A stretch of DNA of 64,000 nt from Abelmoschus esculentus (Eukaryota; Streptophyta; Magnoliopsida; Malvales; Malvaceae). Each line of letters opens with the position of its first letter. The first letter of the stretch is position 1. Below the pieces are notes generated by a model. That model worked only from the letters and a program-made list of their open reading frames with translations, searched no databases and was not told the origin of the DNA. Positions 11,438-23,097 of this stretch are shown in pieces. A program made the position numbers and the translations under genes. The stretch covers positions 4,595,501 through 4,659,500 of the forward strand of contig JAUCBN010000007.1 in the NCBI GenBank assembly GCA_035048815.1, written 5' to 3'.

Positions 11438-13328
11438 GGGGATAAATTTCACAACCCAAATATGATAGTAACAACTGAAACTCTTTACTGAAATCCCAGT
11501 TCCGGAACCTAAATCAAAACCAGAAAATCCAACCTCAAATCGAACTCATCCCCTATTACATTATTGCCCCGAAAACAACATAAAATTCAACTACAAACCT
11601 TTATGTCCCTTGTCAAATTACCTATAACAACATCAAACATATAGTAAAAATGAGGGGAAAGGTTAACTGGACAGCATATGATATACAATTAACATGTTTT
11701 GACAGTACAAAACATTGGAAAATCGAGAATTTGTACAGTCTAAAATAAATAAACAAGGGAACTGAAACAGCTAATGAATATAGACAAAACCCATACCGAA
11801 ACTATCATTTTCAGAACATATACAAGAATCAAACAGGAAATTAAAAAGAAAATTCTCTAAGGTAGTCTCACAACAACCTTAAAAAACCCATCAAGCTAGT
11901 TTCCAAGTATATTTGTTCAGATAAAAATATTGTTTAATAACGTTTAATTTCACGATTTTTAAATATTATTACTGAATATTTAGTTTAAAAAATTTAAATT
12001 AGCGGTAATTCTTTGATATTGAAAATTACACAGTTAATGTTTCATAATCTCTAAAATAAATTATAAAAAATTGTGATTTGGTATTTTTTTCTTTTATAGA
12101 TTATAAGTTCAATATTTATTAGAAGTAACTTATTTTCAAATAGACCGTTAAAAAATAAGATTAAAGATTTGTTTGTTTGATATTATCTCGAGAATTAATT
12201 TAATTTTTAACTGACTATGTAAATCTCAAGAGTATTGAATTTTAATTTTTAAGAATAAATTTGATTAATAATTAAAAAATTTGATATAAGAAATTCACCA
12301 CAATAAATACACCTAATTAAAACTGATGTGAGATGGAATCAGTAGACAAAAGGGATTGAAAAAGCCCTTCATCTGTGGATACCATACCTACGGTTGTCTG
12401 GCCGATGCTTGGTTTTATGAAAGTTTCAGAAAAACAAGCGTTTAATTTCTGCACTGTTGTTGAAGAAACAAAGCAAAAGAAATTTGCTTTATTTCATAAA
12501 AGTACAACAAATGCGAAGATCAAATATTAATTTTTCTTAAAAAAGTGAGAAGATTAGGGATCATATCAAGCGTAAAACTGGATTTTTCAAGAAATTGTGG
12601 TGGTGTTGGAGAAACCCAGATTGAAAATAGGCAGAAAGAACAAATCAAGACACCAAAACCTTAATAAAAAGAAGTCGGCATCTTCGATTTCCCCCCTCTT
12701 CATGATCCCACACAAACCTCTCTCTTTTGGTTCCTCGGAAAATCACTTTTCGTAGAGGAAAATTTCAGCGGAAGGCACGCAGAGGCTTGGAGTTTTGATG
12801 GTGGCGATCAGGCCGCCTTTCATGTATAAATAGTGGATTATGAGCTAGGGTTAAGGAGTTTTTCGGGATTTTGATTTTCTATATCGATTTTAGTTTTGGG
12901 TTACCTTTCTTAAAATAATTTTAATGGTATTAATTAATTTTTTATATTTCATTTATTTATAAATAAATTTTAATATATTTTTAGATGGGTGTGTTAGTGT
13001 ATGTTGTATTTTAAAAAAATAAACTTCAAACTCCATGAATGTCTACCATCTAATTTTATTATGTATCTAAATTTTATTTAACGTTTACCATCGACTCTTT
13101 AATTTTAAATTTTTATATACTAATTAATTAAATTTAGTAATTTGAAATTAACCTGATTAAACCAAAATAAAGCGAAGCATTTTTAGATAACACAAAAATA
13201 GAGGAATCAAATCCACTTAAAAACAAAGGGCAAACGATAGTTTTGAAATATCTCACATAATTACTTAAAATTAGGAAGGGTTTTCAGTTTTCCATTTTCA
13301 ACCCAATACTCTATGGTAGCCAAAAGGC
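11438..13328. other. Intergenic DNA, with probable former leader of the GRAS pseudogene
   Basis: The stretch 11450-11880 is moderately AT-rich without recognisable exons, and 11940-12320 is AT-rich filler. The GC-richer block at 12650-12850 reads on the minus strand like a plant promoter and C/T-rich leader and may be the old GRAS 5' UTR. From 12900 to 13328 there is AT-rich DNA downstream of Rubisco activase. Confidence 0.4.
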
Positions 13329-15631
13329 TTAGAATTTGTAAGTGCAACTTCCATCATCACTCCTAGCCGTCGGATCAAAGTTATCAGCACCTGGGTCAGT
13401 GCACCCTTCAGGAACTGGAACACCAACTTGCTGGGCTGCTTTGCCTGCCATAAGAAATACAATTACAGAATTTAAATAACGACAGAAACATGATGTTGCA
13501 ATTATAAGCCTATTTGTGGATAGTTTGAGCTCAATTCGATTATGGTGGAGTCGAGTTTAAATAAACTATAGATGAGAAGGGATCGAACCATAGAAAGTTC
13601 CTCTTTTGATGGAGTCTTCATTAGCTTCACCCAGGGCAGCTTCACTCAAGTACTTGTCGGCCAATTGGACTCTCTTAACATTCTCTTGCTCGGTCACAAG
13701 CATGTTTCCATATTCCAATAGCTTCTCAATGGTCATCTTAGGTTGCTCGAATGTAGGGGGGCCTTCCCTCGAGTTCACAAGCTTCTTCCCGATACCCTGA
13801 ACTCCGACTTCTCCGATCCATTTTCTCACTTCGTCGTCGTAAACTCTCGCCCTCACGGCACCGAAGAAATCTATGAAACCAATCATATATGTATCAGCTG
13901 AATTCGAATATCTGAAACTATGAACCTGGATGATAAGACGACTTACCGATGGATTGGCCAGGGAATGTGTCAACAAGCTTGACGATGTCTTGTTCAGGGA
14001 CACCATCAGTCCTAAAGATACCTTTGCAAACACCAATACGGTCTTCCCTAGTTGGTGCCCAGTAAAACTTCTCCATACGACCGTCACGGATGAGAGGAGC
14101 GTACAATGTCGAGAAATCGTTACCGGTGACGATGATCGGGACACGGGGGTTGTCTTCCTTGTTGTACATACCGGGGAGCTGGACGTTGGTCGGGTTGTCC
14201 GCAATGTTCATGAGGGTAGCATTAACCATCTGGTTGTTGACGGTGTATTGAGTGGTGCCTCCCATACGACCGGCTCCAGCATCGAGATCGTTGATGAAGA
14301 GGCAGCACATCTTGCCCTTTTTGATGATGTCGGCGGCCTCACGGTACCTTTGCCTGATCAACTTGGCCGGTTCACCGGCGTTTCCACTCTCGAGTTCTCC
14401 GGCACTCATCATAATGGGGCTGAAAATAATCCATTCGTTATGTTTCATCAGTTATAAGCATGTTTGTTTAAGAAACTTGTCTTAGGAAAATCATGAGCTC
14501 ACTTGATTCCCATCTTGGCAAAGACAAGCTCACATTGGAAGGATTTTCCTTGACCTTTGCCTCCCCAAATACCCAAGATAAGAGGAACCTATAACAGTAA
14601 ATTTATGAAAATTGGTTAGTTTATTGATAAAATAAATCAATCAACTAATTAATAATAAACTTGTCTATGGATCTAATAATTTGTCCCACGCACCATATAA
14701 ATCGAGCTTAATTAAGACTTTAATTTTATTTTTTTTATTTTGAATTATTCGATTCGACTTATAAATAAAGTAAAAATTTTAACCAACCTTGATGTTAGGG
14801 AGGGTCATGAAGTTCTTGGTGATGTGGACAACAAGTTTGTCCATGAAAGCAGGGGCAATGTAAAAACCATCCATGTTGTTGTCCAATTCGTACCTAAATT
14901 ACATCAACCACCAAAAATTCATTATTAAATGACACCTTTGGTTCAAAATCATGACATTGATACTTACGTTTTAAGCCCTTGGCTGATGTATTCGTAGGAA
15001 CTCATGATAGCATAGTGAGTTCCATCATTCATGGGAGCTTGGAAGAGGGAATCAACCATTCCTTTCCCTCGAGTGATGTCCTGTTGGTCGTCGGAAATAT
15101 CGGTCGTCAGCCCCTTCCATCGGTCCTGGTCGGTCTGCTTGCTTTCATCGACTTCTTTGGCCGCCACGATCTTAAAACTTCCCGATGGCTTGTAGCTGTT
15201 GCTGGATCTCGCGCTCACTCTCTTCCCCATGAAAGCTGAGCTTGGAACCGAAACTCCAGCACCAGCGCCATTCAAGCTCAACTGTATAAGATAAGTTCAA
15301 GATCACATACATACATACCTATATACATACATACATTACCTTGGCTCTTCGTTTTCCAAAGTATCTATGTTCTGACACATGTATATCCAACATGCAGTAT
15401 GTGAATATGTATATATACTCCACTTGTATACATGTGGTCTACTTGTATACAGTAAGTATACACATATGGCTATATATTCGACACGAATACTTTAAAAACA
15501 TGAAAAAGTTGGAGAAACATGAATCGACACGAACTCGAGCACACACAGACGCATGAACAAATCCTGAAGATGTTGACAAAGCTTACCAGTGCTCTGTTTG
15601 AAGCAGCAATGGGGGAGATGGCTGCAGCCAT
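13329..15631 (-). CDS. RCA: Rubisco activase, chloroplast, long (alpha) isoform
   Basis: Seven exons: 15631-15587, 15281-14968, 14893-14788, 14588-14503, 14419-13947, 13870-13589 and 13444-13329. They join to 1422 nt, 473 residues. A plastid transit peptide (MAAAISPIAASNRAL, then LSLNGAGAGVSVPSSAFMG) leads into the AAA+ core, with Walker A GIWGGKGQGKSFQ around residue 165, Walker B CCLFINDLDAGAG and arginine-finger region GRMEKFYWAPTRED. The protein uses ATP to remove inhibitory sugar phosphates from Rubisco in the stroma. The C-terminal extension has the two cysteines (EGCTDPGADNF and GSCTYKF) of the thioredoxin-f-regulated alpha form. If the last intron is retained, translation ends GTFYGSIPSHL, a beta-like product of about 442 residues. 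Confidence 0.98.
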
Positions 15632-15900
15632 GGCAGGGAGAGATTATCTGAACTCTAAATTCTGTTGCTACTGATTTGAGTGTGGCCTTTTGAGAAGCTG
15701 AAGCAAGGAGAGCGTGGTGGCACAACTTCTAGGGATAAGTCCATCTCATTTTTTGTGTACCAAAATTAAGGATATTCTTTCAGTTGTTGAAGGCCACACA
15801 CTGGAGATTGTTCTTGAGGACGCGTGGCAGATGTAGATTGGTTCCTATCCTTCCTGTGTTTATTTATCCTTGAGGTTACCGTTTGGGGACGTTTCTTTGC
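15632..15900 (-). promoter_or_regulatory. Rubisco activase promoter and 5' leader
   Basis: The sequence above the RCA start holds a light-response I-box core GGATAAG (plus strand, 15733-15739). A TATA-like ATAAATAAA lies on the minus strand near 15859-15870. A GC-richer segment (GGACGCGTGGCAG, about 15817) resembles an ACGT-type light or ABA element. These assignments are by motif only. Confidence 0.45.
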
Positions 15901-17219
15901 CACTCAATGGTTTATTCCTTTCATCACCACACACCGGAAAAATCTGCTCCACCAGTAGATTTTGGCAACAGCATGGTTATACAAACGAAAAGAATAGTTT
16001 TAAATACAAAAAAAAAAAATGAAAATTTTGGATGCAAAGCCGAGAAAACTTTAGTTTAATTTACAAGGACTTGTTAGATTTAAAAATTAAAAATTTAATT
16101 TAAGGGTTTAAGTTATAAAATAATAATAATAATAATAATAATAATAATTATAATAATATTAATTATCAATTACGGATGACAATAATTTGTTTACACTTAA
16201 ATAAAATCATAATATGTTGAAATTGGTTGAATATTTCACTTCTCGAGATGCTTCTTGAATGTACTGGAGTGGTCCTTTATCCTTTCGTCAGGCTCGAATT
16301 AGGGATGGGTATGAGACTCAGATTTAATGGGTAAAAAATTGTGTCCGGATAAGGTAAAAAGGTATTAATTTTCATGTCAAGTTAAATTCGAATTTAGTGT
16401 AAAAATACTTGATTTAACCGGAGATAATTGTACGACTCTCTTATAAATTCATGAGTAATTATTATAATATTTTTAATTATTTTTTATTATATCAAATAAA
16501 AATAAGAGTTCATAAATAATTACGATAAACATTTTTTTAAATTTTTTTTTGGGTATATCGGTTAAATCGAGTCAAGTTTTGTCTAAAATTTTGACAGTGT
16601 AAAAAGTCATTTCATACTTGTTCAAATTCAAGTAAAAACTTTAAGTTTTACGTTGAATGTTGAATTGGATTGAATTATTTTTTTAGTTATTCGAGTTTAC
16701 AAGTGTTATTTTATGATTTAGATTTTATTTAAATGTTTTTATAAAATTAAATTGAGTATATAAAATTTGAGTTAAATCGAATTAAATTTTTAAATTTTTA
16801 TACAAATTTAATTGTATATATATTTTTTCGTATATATTTTTATATGCATATATCTAACAGTAAACACATATATTTTTATATAAATATACTTAGGGATAGA
16901 CAATGCACGTATTAATTAAATTTTAATAACTTTTTATATGTATATATATTTATATTTTCACACATAATATACATAACATATCATTCAAATTTTAAAAACT
17001 TGACTCAACTATAAAAATTCATCAATAAATTATTAAAATTTATAAGTTATTTGATTTTTTATTTTATAACTTAAATTTTATTTAATTTTTTAAGTTAAAT
17101 TAAATTTATATAATTTTAAATTAAATAAAAAATAATTAATTTTTTTATATCACAAATCAAGTCAAATAATTTATTTATTTTTAGTCTAATCGATTTTATC
17201 CTATCCTTAAGTTTGGGTT
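15901..17219. other. AT-rich intergenic DNA
   Basis: Low-complexity AT-rich DNA up to the Mutator-like element. It includes fragments of common plant repeats but no bounded element that I could prove. Confidence 0.5.
16121..16160. repeat. (TAA)n microsatellite
   Basis: About 10 near-perfect copies of the ATA/TAA trinucleotide, lightly interrupted at its right end. Confidence 0.9.
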
Positions 17220-17227
17220 GGCTGAAT

Positions 17228-17618
17228 GGGTAAAATCTCGGAAATATTGAAGAAAAGAAAAAAAATTCCAAATATATTGATGTTTAGAGTTTATTTCCAG
17301 AAATATGGATGTTTGAACAGTAATATGGAAGTCGGTTCCAAATGAACCCGACTTCCAACAGTGTTTTCCAGTTTTGAAAAAAGAAAAAATTAAAAAATTG
17401 AAGTCGGTACCAGCTTTGAACAGTCCCTAAACAGTGGTGAAGTCGGTACCAGCTGGTACCGACTTTGAACAGTGCTGGTTGGTTTCTGCAGGCGCGCAGG
17501 GTGCAGGCGGGCAGAGTGCAGTGATGCAGCGGGGATGGGATGGGTGGGGTGGTAGGCTGGTTAGTGATAGGGTGGTAGGGAGGTGTGTAAGCTTTTTTTT
17601 GAAATTTTTATAGGGTAG
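17228..17618 (+). repeat. Left terminal inverted repeat of the MULE
   Basis: About 391 bp, matching the right arm in reverse complement from GGGTAAAATCTCG to ATTTTTATAGGGTAG. It contains an extra internal duplication of about 39 bp around 17413-17452 that the right arm lacks. Repeated GAAGTCGG motifs form nested palindromes, including a perfect 26-bp one at 17440-17465. Confidence 0.95.
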
Positions 17619-17931
17619 GGGTGTAGTATTTTAGAGGGGTATTCACGGGTTGAAATTTATTTGGTATATATAATACCATTTGGCAGTGTAAAATCTCAAA
17701 TCTGGTGTAAAAGAGTATTGTTGGAAGTCTTGAGTGTGTAGAAAAAAAATTTAGAGGGAGTGAGCAGAAGAAATTTGAAGCTTTGTTTCAGGTAATTGTT
17801 AATTTTTGACTGTTATTTTTTTTATAGATATATTTTTTAATTTATAGTTCATAGAGTTCATTATATTAAAATTTTATGAATAATTTTAAGTTTATATTAA
17901 TTTATTTTATTAATTTGATTTGAAACAGAAA

Positions 17932-20156
17932 ATGAATCAGAACAAATTTCTAACAATTATCCATTATAATGGAAAAATTGTGAGAACGGATGCCGGGATT
18001 GTATTTGAAGCTGAAAACACAACAAAAATGCGATTTGAAAAGGAAATCACGCTTCGACAGTTGAAGGGGAAAATATCTCAAAAGATTGGAAGAGATATTC
18101 ATGGTTTGCGTTACCGGTGGCTTACATGTGAAAATCCGGTAACATATTGTGCAATCAATCTTGAAGATGATGATGATGTTGCAATGATGATTGCTGAACA
18201 TGAATCTGTAGGTACTCGATATATCGAGTTATTTGCGGAGATTTCTGATATTCCGAATCCTTCTAGAACTTTTATTGGAGAATCTTCTCAAATGAATTAC
18301 GTTACTGAGACTGAACTACCTGGAGGCAGTTTCCTCGCAATGTTGTCTAGTGGTACAGCTAATGAATTTAATCCAGTTGACACTTCAACAGATAATGTGA
18401 ACAATCTACGCGGTCGATGGGGAGAAGCTCTTGACGATTCTAGCGAGGATGAAGATATTGATGATGATGATTTATTTCTGGATGATGTTGGTAATGCCCC
18501 TAATTATGGTGTGGGAGAATTTGTGGCACCCACAGGAGATATTACATGTTATGAGCCTCCTACTCACATGGTGTCATTGGATTTTGATGCTATGAGAGCT
18601 GCTGAATTCCCGGATGTTTCCCGATTAACTTATACTGGCTCGGATGATTTATCGAATGACATTCAATTTGAGGATAAGGACCAAGCTACATTGGCAGTGA
18701 AAGAGTATAGCATCAAGAATCACGTTGACTACGTTGTAGTAGAGTCCAGTCAGAAGACATTCTTAGCCAAGTGTGTCAAGTATGGGCAAGAGTGCAATTG
18801 GAAGGTTCGAATTACCAAACGTAAACGGTCAAATATGTGGGAGGTCAGTAAGTACAGTGGAGATCATACATGTTTACGAAGTTCCATTGCACAAGATCAC
18901 CGAAAATTAGATACGAGTGTAATAAGCCACCATGTGAAGAATCTGGTCGAAATAAATCCAAGAGTTCCCGTTTCAACGATTCAGGCAACCATTGCTCAAC
19001 AATTTCAATATCAAATAAAATACAAGAAATGTTGGCGTGCTAGAGAGAAAACATTAGACTCTGTTTATGGTGATTATGATAAGTCATACAACGAGCTACC
19101 AGCTTTATTGCTTGCAATGACGCATTTCATCTCAGGCACCATCCCAGGCACCCGCGTACTGTGTTCGCCATATCGGGAAGAATAGTATAGAACAATTCAA
19201 AAATACATACTTTTGTAGTGAAATTGTTAGCATGGGTACGTCTCTGATATTTTATTATATTTTTTTATTCTATTTCTATATAAGTACACTAACAATATTA
19301 TTGACAAACAGGATATATACTAACACAGCCCGATTTTGAGAGGAAAATGACAAATCTAACTAGGTATAGCGACCGACATTAGAATTGGGCAAACAGTCTA
19401 GAAAGGGAAAAATGGGCTCAATGTTACGATGAATCTGGAAGACGATACGGCCAAATGACAACCAACCTTGTGGAGTGCATCAATGGAGTACTAAAAGGAT
19501 CACGACATCTTCCGATTGCAAGCCTTGTAAAAGCGACATACTACCGGTTGACCAAAGTTTGGACCGTAAAAGGGAAAGAAATTGAGACATTAATCAATAG
19601 GGGCCAAAGTTGGGCTACAGACCTAGTGAGGAAAATACAAGAGAATATGACGAATGCAACATCAATGAGAGTTCACAGCTTTGATCGAATGAATCAGACG
19701 TTTGATGTTGTTGGTCCGAGACGCTTGAATCAAGCTGCACACGCCAATGTATTTAGAGTTGATTTCCGACGGAGGTACTGTGATTGTGGAGCGTTTCAAG
19801 CATGGCGATACCCTTGTCCTCATGCAGTTGTGGCATGTATGTCTGTCGGAGTTGATCCATACACCTATGTCGATGAATGCTTCAATCTGCAGAGGATAGT
19901 TATAATCTACAGAACTGAGTTCCCACCAATTGCTAATTCAAACTATTGGCCACCAGTAGGGAATGAAAGATGGTTACCCGATCCTACCCTTCGTCGTACT
20001 CCAAAAGGAAGACCAAAATCAACTCGAATTCATACTAGTATGGATCTACATTATAGAGAGAAAGGACAACGTAAACGATGCACAATATGTAGAGCAGAAG
20101 GTCATTCTAGAACTAATTGTCCAAATGAGCCCCAATTTGTATCTATTCCTCTTTGA
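17932..20156 (+). pseudogene. mudrA-like Mutator transposase with deleted catalytic core
   Basis: A probable 5' UTR intron (donor at 17792, acceptor ending 17928) precedes the ATG at 17932. The first frame (17932-19185, 417 codons) has a PB1-like N-terminus, an acidic linker, and the MuDR DNA-binding domain (DIQFEDKDQATLAVKEYSI, CNWKVRITKR, GDHTCLR). It also has the WRAREKTLDSVYGDYDKSY motif, then stops. Resuming at about 19310 (YILTQPDFERKMTNL, stop, then EKWAQCYDESGRRYGQMTTN), the second frame 19455-20156 supplies NLVECINGVLKG, the SWIM zinc finger (CDCGAFQAWRYPCPHAV) and a CCHC knuckle (CTICRAEGHSRTNC). The intervening DDE nuclease domain, normally around 150-200 residues, is missing. The protein could still bind DNA but should not cut it. 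Confidence 0.92.
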
Positions 20157-20202
20157 GTTTTGAATAAAGTTTGTTTGTGTACCAAAAATATGTGGGAGAA
20201 AT

Positions 20203-20438
20203 TAATAACATTACAAGTACGAAATGAGATTAAAAGTCTAAATAAAAGGAAATAATAACATTACAAGTACGAAATGAAATTACAAGTACAGAATGAAATT
20301 AAAAGTCTAAATAAAAGGAAATAATAACATTACAAGTACGGAATGAAATTAAAAGTCTAAATAAAAGGAAATAATAACATTACAAGTACGAAATGAAATT
20401 ACAAGTACGGAATGAAATTAAAAGTCTAAATAAAAGTA
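20203..20438. repeat. Short tandem repeat between the two MULE genes
   Basis: Four imperfect copies of a unit built from AATAACATTACAAGTACG, AAATGAAATTA and AAAGTCTAAATAAAAGGAA. The units alternate between about 50 and 70 bp. The array ends immediately beside the stop codon of the PMD gene and so forms its 3' UTR and that of the transposase. Confidence 0.88.
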
Positions 20439-20440
20439 CA

Positions 20441-21745
20441 TCACTTCTTATGCAGCTTTTGACCATGACGAGGTGTGGTAGAAAGATAACGTCGCGGTGG
20501 ACGTCTCGCCCGTTGTGGCCTATGTGATGTATCATCTTCAGCACCTTCATCAGCATCCTCTTCAGCATCTTCTTCAGCATCCTCTTCAACATCATCTTCA
20601 ATCACAGAGGGATACGTAGGTGGAGTCATGAAAATAGAACTAATATTCCCTCCTGCCAAATCTGGTGAATTCAGGATATTTTGCATTTCCTGGAATTGAC
20701 TAGGATCGTCATAAACAAAAGTGGGAGACTGATGCTGACTAAACTCAGGTCTGTATAAAGTTGCATCATCAAACACAGGATCATGATATCCACCACTGGA
20801 ACACGCAGCTGGAGGGATATATGTAGGAGTCGGTTCTGGTTCCCATACCGCATATGGTGTTACGTTACTCATATCTGGCTCCCATGTTGTTGGCCAACCC
20901 TCCGTGTTTTGACTCGAAAGATTTGAACTTCGAGATGTTCCAGTTGAAGCTTTCCCTTTTCCACCATATTTTTTCCTATACCGTTCGCATTCTTCTCGTC
21001 CTTCAACAGTGGTTAAAAATGGTTTTCCATGATGACGATACCACTGAATATACTCTGAACTCTCAAAATCAAAATCAGCTCCTTCGATTGGGTATCTTAC
21101 TGGTAAGGCTAGAGCTCTATTAGCCCACAAAGTAATATACTCAACATGTACGGCTTCCCAATCTGTCTCATCTTTACCACGGCTTCCCAATCTCTTCTAT
21201 CGGGCTATAATCATTCAATTCAAACTCACTCTCTAACCAACTTAATTTAACCCGAGAACCTTTGACGTTATTTCCATATGGGACTTTTCCAAGGTACCTC
21301 TCACAAATGGAAGCAGTGGACCCTTCACTACGCTCAATCACAGGTCTCCCATTGACCGGGACTCCTATCAGATAAACTACATCTTCTAAAGTGATTGAGC
21401 ATTCTCCACAAGGCATGTGGAAAGTATGAGTCTCAAGTCTCCACCGCTCGATTAAAGCAGTTACTAAGCCTGGTACCAACTTATACCCACGAAGAAACGT
21501 AGCATAATAAAAACCACTGCTATGTAAGAAATTCAAAATCCTATTATCGAGTGCAGTTTTCACCATACTACGATGATGTCTAAATGTTTCAGTTGTATCC
21601 TACAATAAACAAAAATATAACATGATTAATTAACAAATTATAAATTTAAAACATAAATTATATCAAAAAAATATACCGGTTCAGAAACCGTAAGGCTAGA
21701 AATGTGTCGATCATCTAAATACAATAGTGGAGTTTGCTCAGCCAT
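20441..21745 (-). pseudogene. Plant mobile domain (PMD) protein gene, internally deleted
   Basis: Exon 1 is 21745-21677 (MAEQTPLLYLDDRHISSL) and joins exon 2 from 21599 (DTTETFRHHRSMVKTAL). Exon 2 carries the first half of the PMD/MAIN-MAIL1-type domain: FYYATFLRGYKLVPGLVTAL, IERWRLETHTFHMPCGECS, TLEDVVYLIGVPVNGRPV and VKLSWLESEF. This frame stops at 21174. A second frame, 21190-20441, begins near KDETDWEAVHVEYITLWANR and holds the typical C-terminal tail, an acidic repeat (EEDAEEDAEEDADEGAED) and an arginine-rich end (RPQRARRPPRRYL). The middle of the domain is absent and the frames overlap out of register, so this copy looks broken. PMD proteins occur both in Mutator-type transposons and as host silencing or transcription factors. 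Confidence 0.85.
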
Positions 21746-22405
21746 CCTGTAAAAATTTTAAACAAAAAACATAAAAATAATTTAACAAACTAAACAAAAA
21801 CAAACTAAAATAAACTTAAAATTTATCAAACCAAACTAAAATAAACTAAACTAATACATACAATAATTATCAACTTACAATATAATAAAATAATTCAACT
21901 ATAACCAAACCAAACCAAACTAAAATAAACTAAACTAATAAACTAAAATAAATTATCATAAAATAATTAAAAAATTATCAACTTACACTATCATAAAATA
22001 ATTCAACCAATTTAGTTAACTATCAAAACAAAATAAAAATATATCAAGTTATAATATCATAAAATAATTCAACTAAAACCAACAAAACTAAACTACACTA
22101 CACTAAACTAAACTATCATAAAAAATTCAATATTTTAACCATAATAAAATAAAATAATTCAAAAAATATAAAAAAATATAAAATTACAGAATATCAAAAA
22201 ATTAAACTAAACTAATTTTTCTATCAACTTAAAATAAAAACAATAACATTAAATAATAAAAATAAATTAAATACTTACAAATTTCAAACTTCTTCCAACA
22301 CTTTCAACTCTATAAATCTCAAAACTATCTAACATTCTCATATATTTATAATCAAAACTTCCCACCAATTTTTATCCCAAAAATACCCTAAATTAATTTT
22401 TCACA
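21746..22405 (-). promoter_or_regulatory. Upstream region of the PMD gene inside the MULE
   Basis: AT-rich DNA between the PMD start codon and the right terminal repeat. The minus strand has a TATA-like GATTTATAGAG near 22310. No other coding sequence was seen. Confidence 0.4.
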
Positions 22406-22754
22406 CTACCCTATAAAAATTTCAAAAAAAAAGCTTACACACCTCCCTACCACCCTATCACTAACCAGCCTACCACCCCACCCATCCCATCCCCGCTGCA
22501 TCACTGCACCCTGCCCGCCTGCACCCTGCGCGCCTGCAGAAACCAGCCAGCACTGTTCAAAGTCGGTACCAACTGGTACCGACTTCAATTTTTTAATTTT
22601 TTTTTCAAAACTGGAAAACACTGTTGGAAGTCGGGTTCACTTGGAACCGACTTCCATGTTACTGTTCAAACATCCATATTTCTGGAAATAAACTCTAAAC
22701 ATCAATATATTTGGAAATTTTTTTCTTTTCTTCAATATTTTCGAGATTTTGCCC
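22406..22754 (-). repeat. Right terminal inverted repeat of the MULE
   Basis: About 349 bp, the reverse complement of 17228-17618 minus one 39-bp internal duplication. The outer end reads CGAGATTTTGCCC. The palindrome corresponding to 17440-17465 is present but has one centre mismatch (ACCAACTGGT). Confidence 0.95.
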
Positions 22755-23097
22755 GGCCGAATGCCTATAACTCGGACACGATTTTTGACTCAAATCACAC
22801 GCTTATATCGCTTGACTGTTTGATCTAATTCGATTAACACATGTTTTAACATATTTTCTATTTTAGGATTTTATATAATTTACACGTTGATTACAGTCTA
22901 TAATAAAAACACTTTATTGACATATTATTTTATATTTTAAATTAAATAAAAAGTTTGTCAAGCCTGATTTGTAGGGAGGTTTTAAAAAAAGCCCCTTAAA
23001 TGGAGCTTAAAAGAAGTCCTTCATTAAGGGCAATGGGGAACCGGTTAACAACCGGTTTCAATGTAAACCTTTTTTTTTAAATAATGGATACTTAATT

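Larger units (their letters stand above)
17220..22763. mobile_element. Mutator-like element (MULE) with long TIRs carrying transposase and PMD genes
   Basis: The element spans 17228-22754 (about 5.5 kb). Its ends are long inverted repeats starting GGGYAAAATCTCG. The flanks are an imperfect 8-9 bp target duplication, GGCTGAATG at 17220 versus GGCCGAATG at 22755. Inside, a mudrA-type transposase gene reads rightward and a plant-mobile-domain gene reads leftward, meeting tail to tail at about 20.2-20.4 kb. Each is transcribed away from its own terminal repeat, as in maize MuDR. Both genes carry internal deletions, so the copy is not autonomous, although its ends look usable in trans. TIR arms are still highly similar, pointing to a fairly recent insertion. 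Confidence 0.95.

Noticed and set aside
13930..14457. A 175-codon plus-strand frame opposite Rubisco activase.
   Set aside because: It is the shadow of the conserved, GC-rich exon 5 of RCA on the opposite strand.
16306..17209. Possible hAT-type MITE starting TAGGGATGGG.
   Set aside because: The right end is only weakly similar and no 8-bp flanking duplication could be matched.
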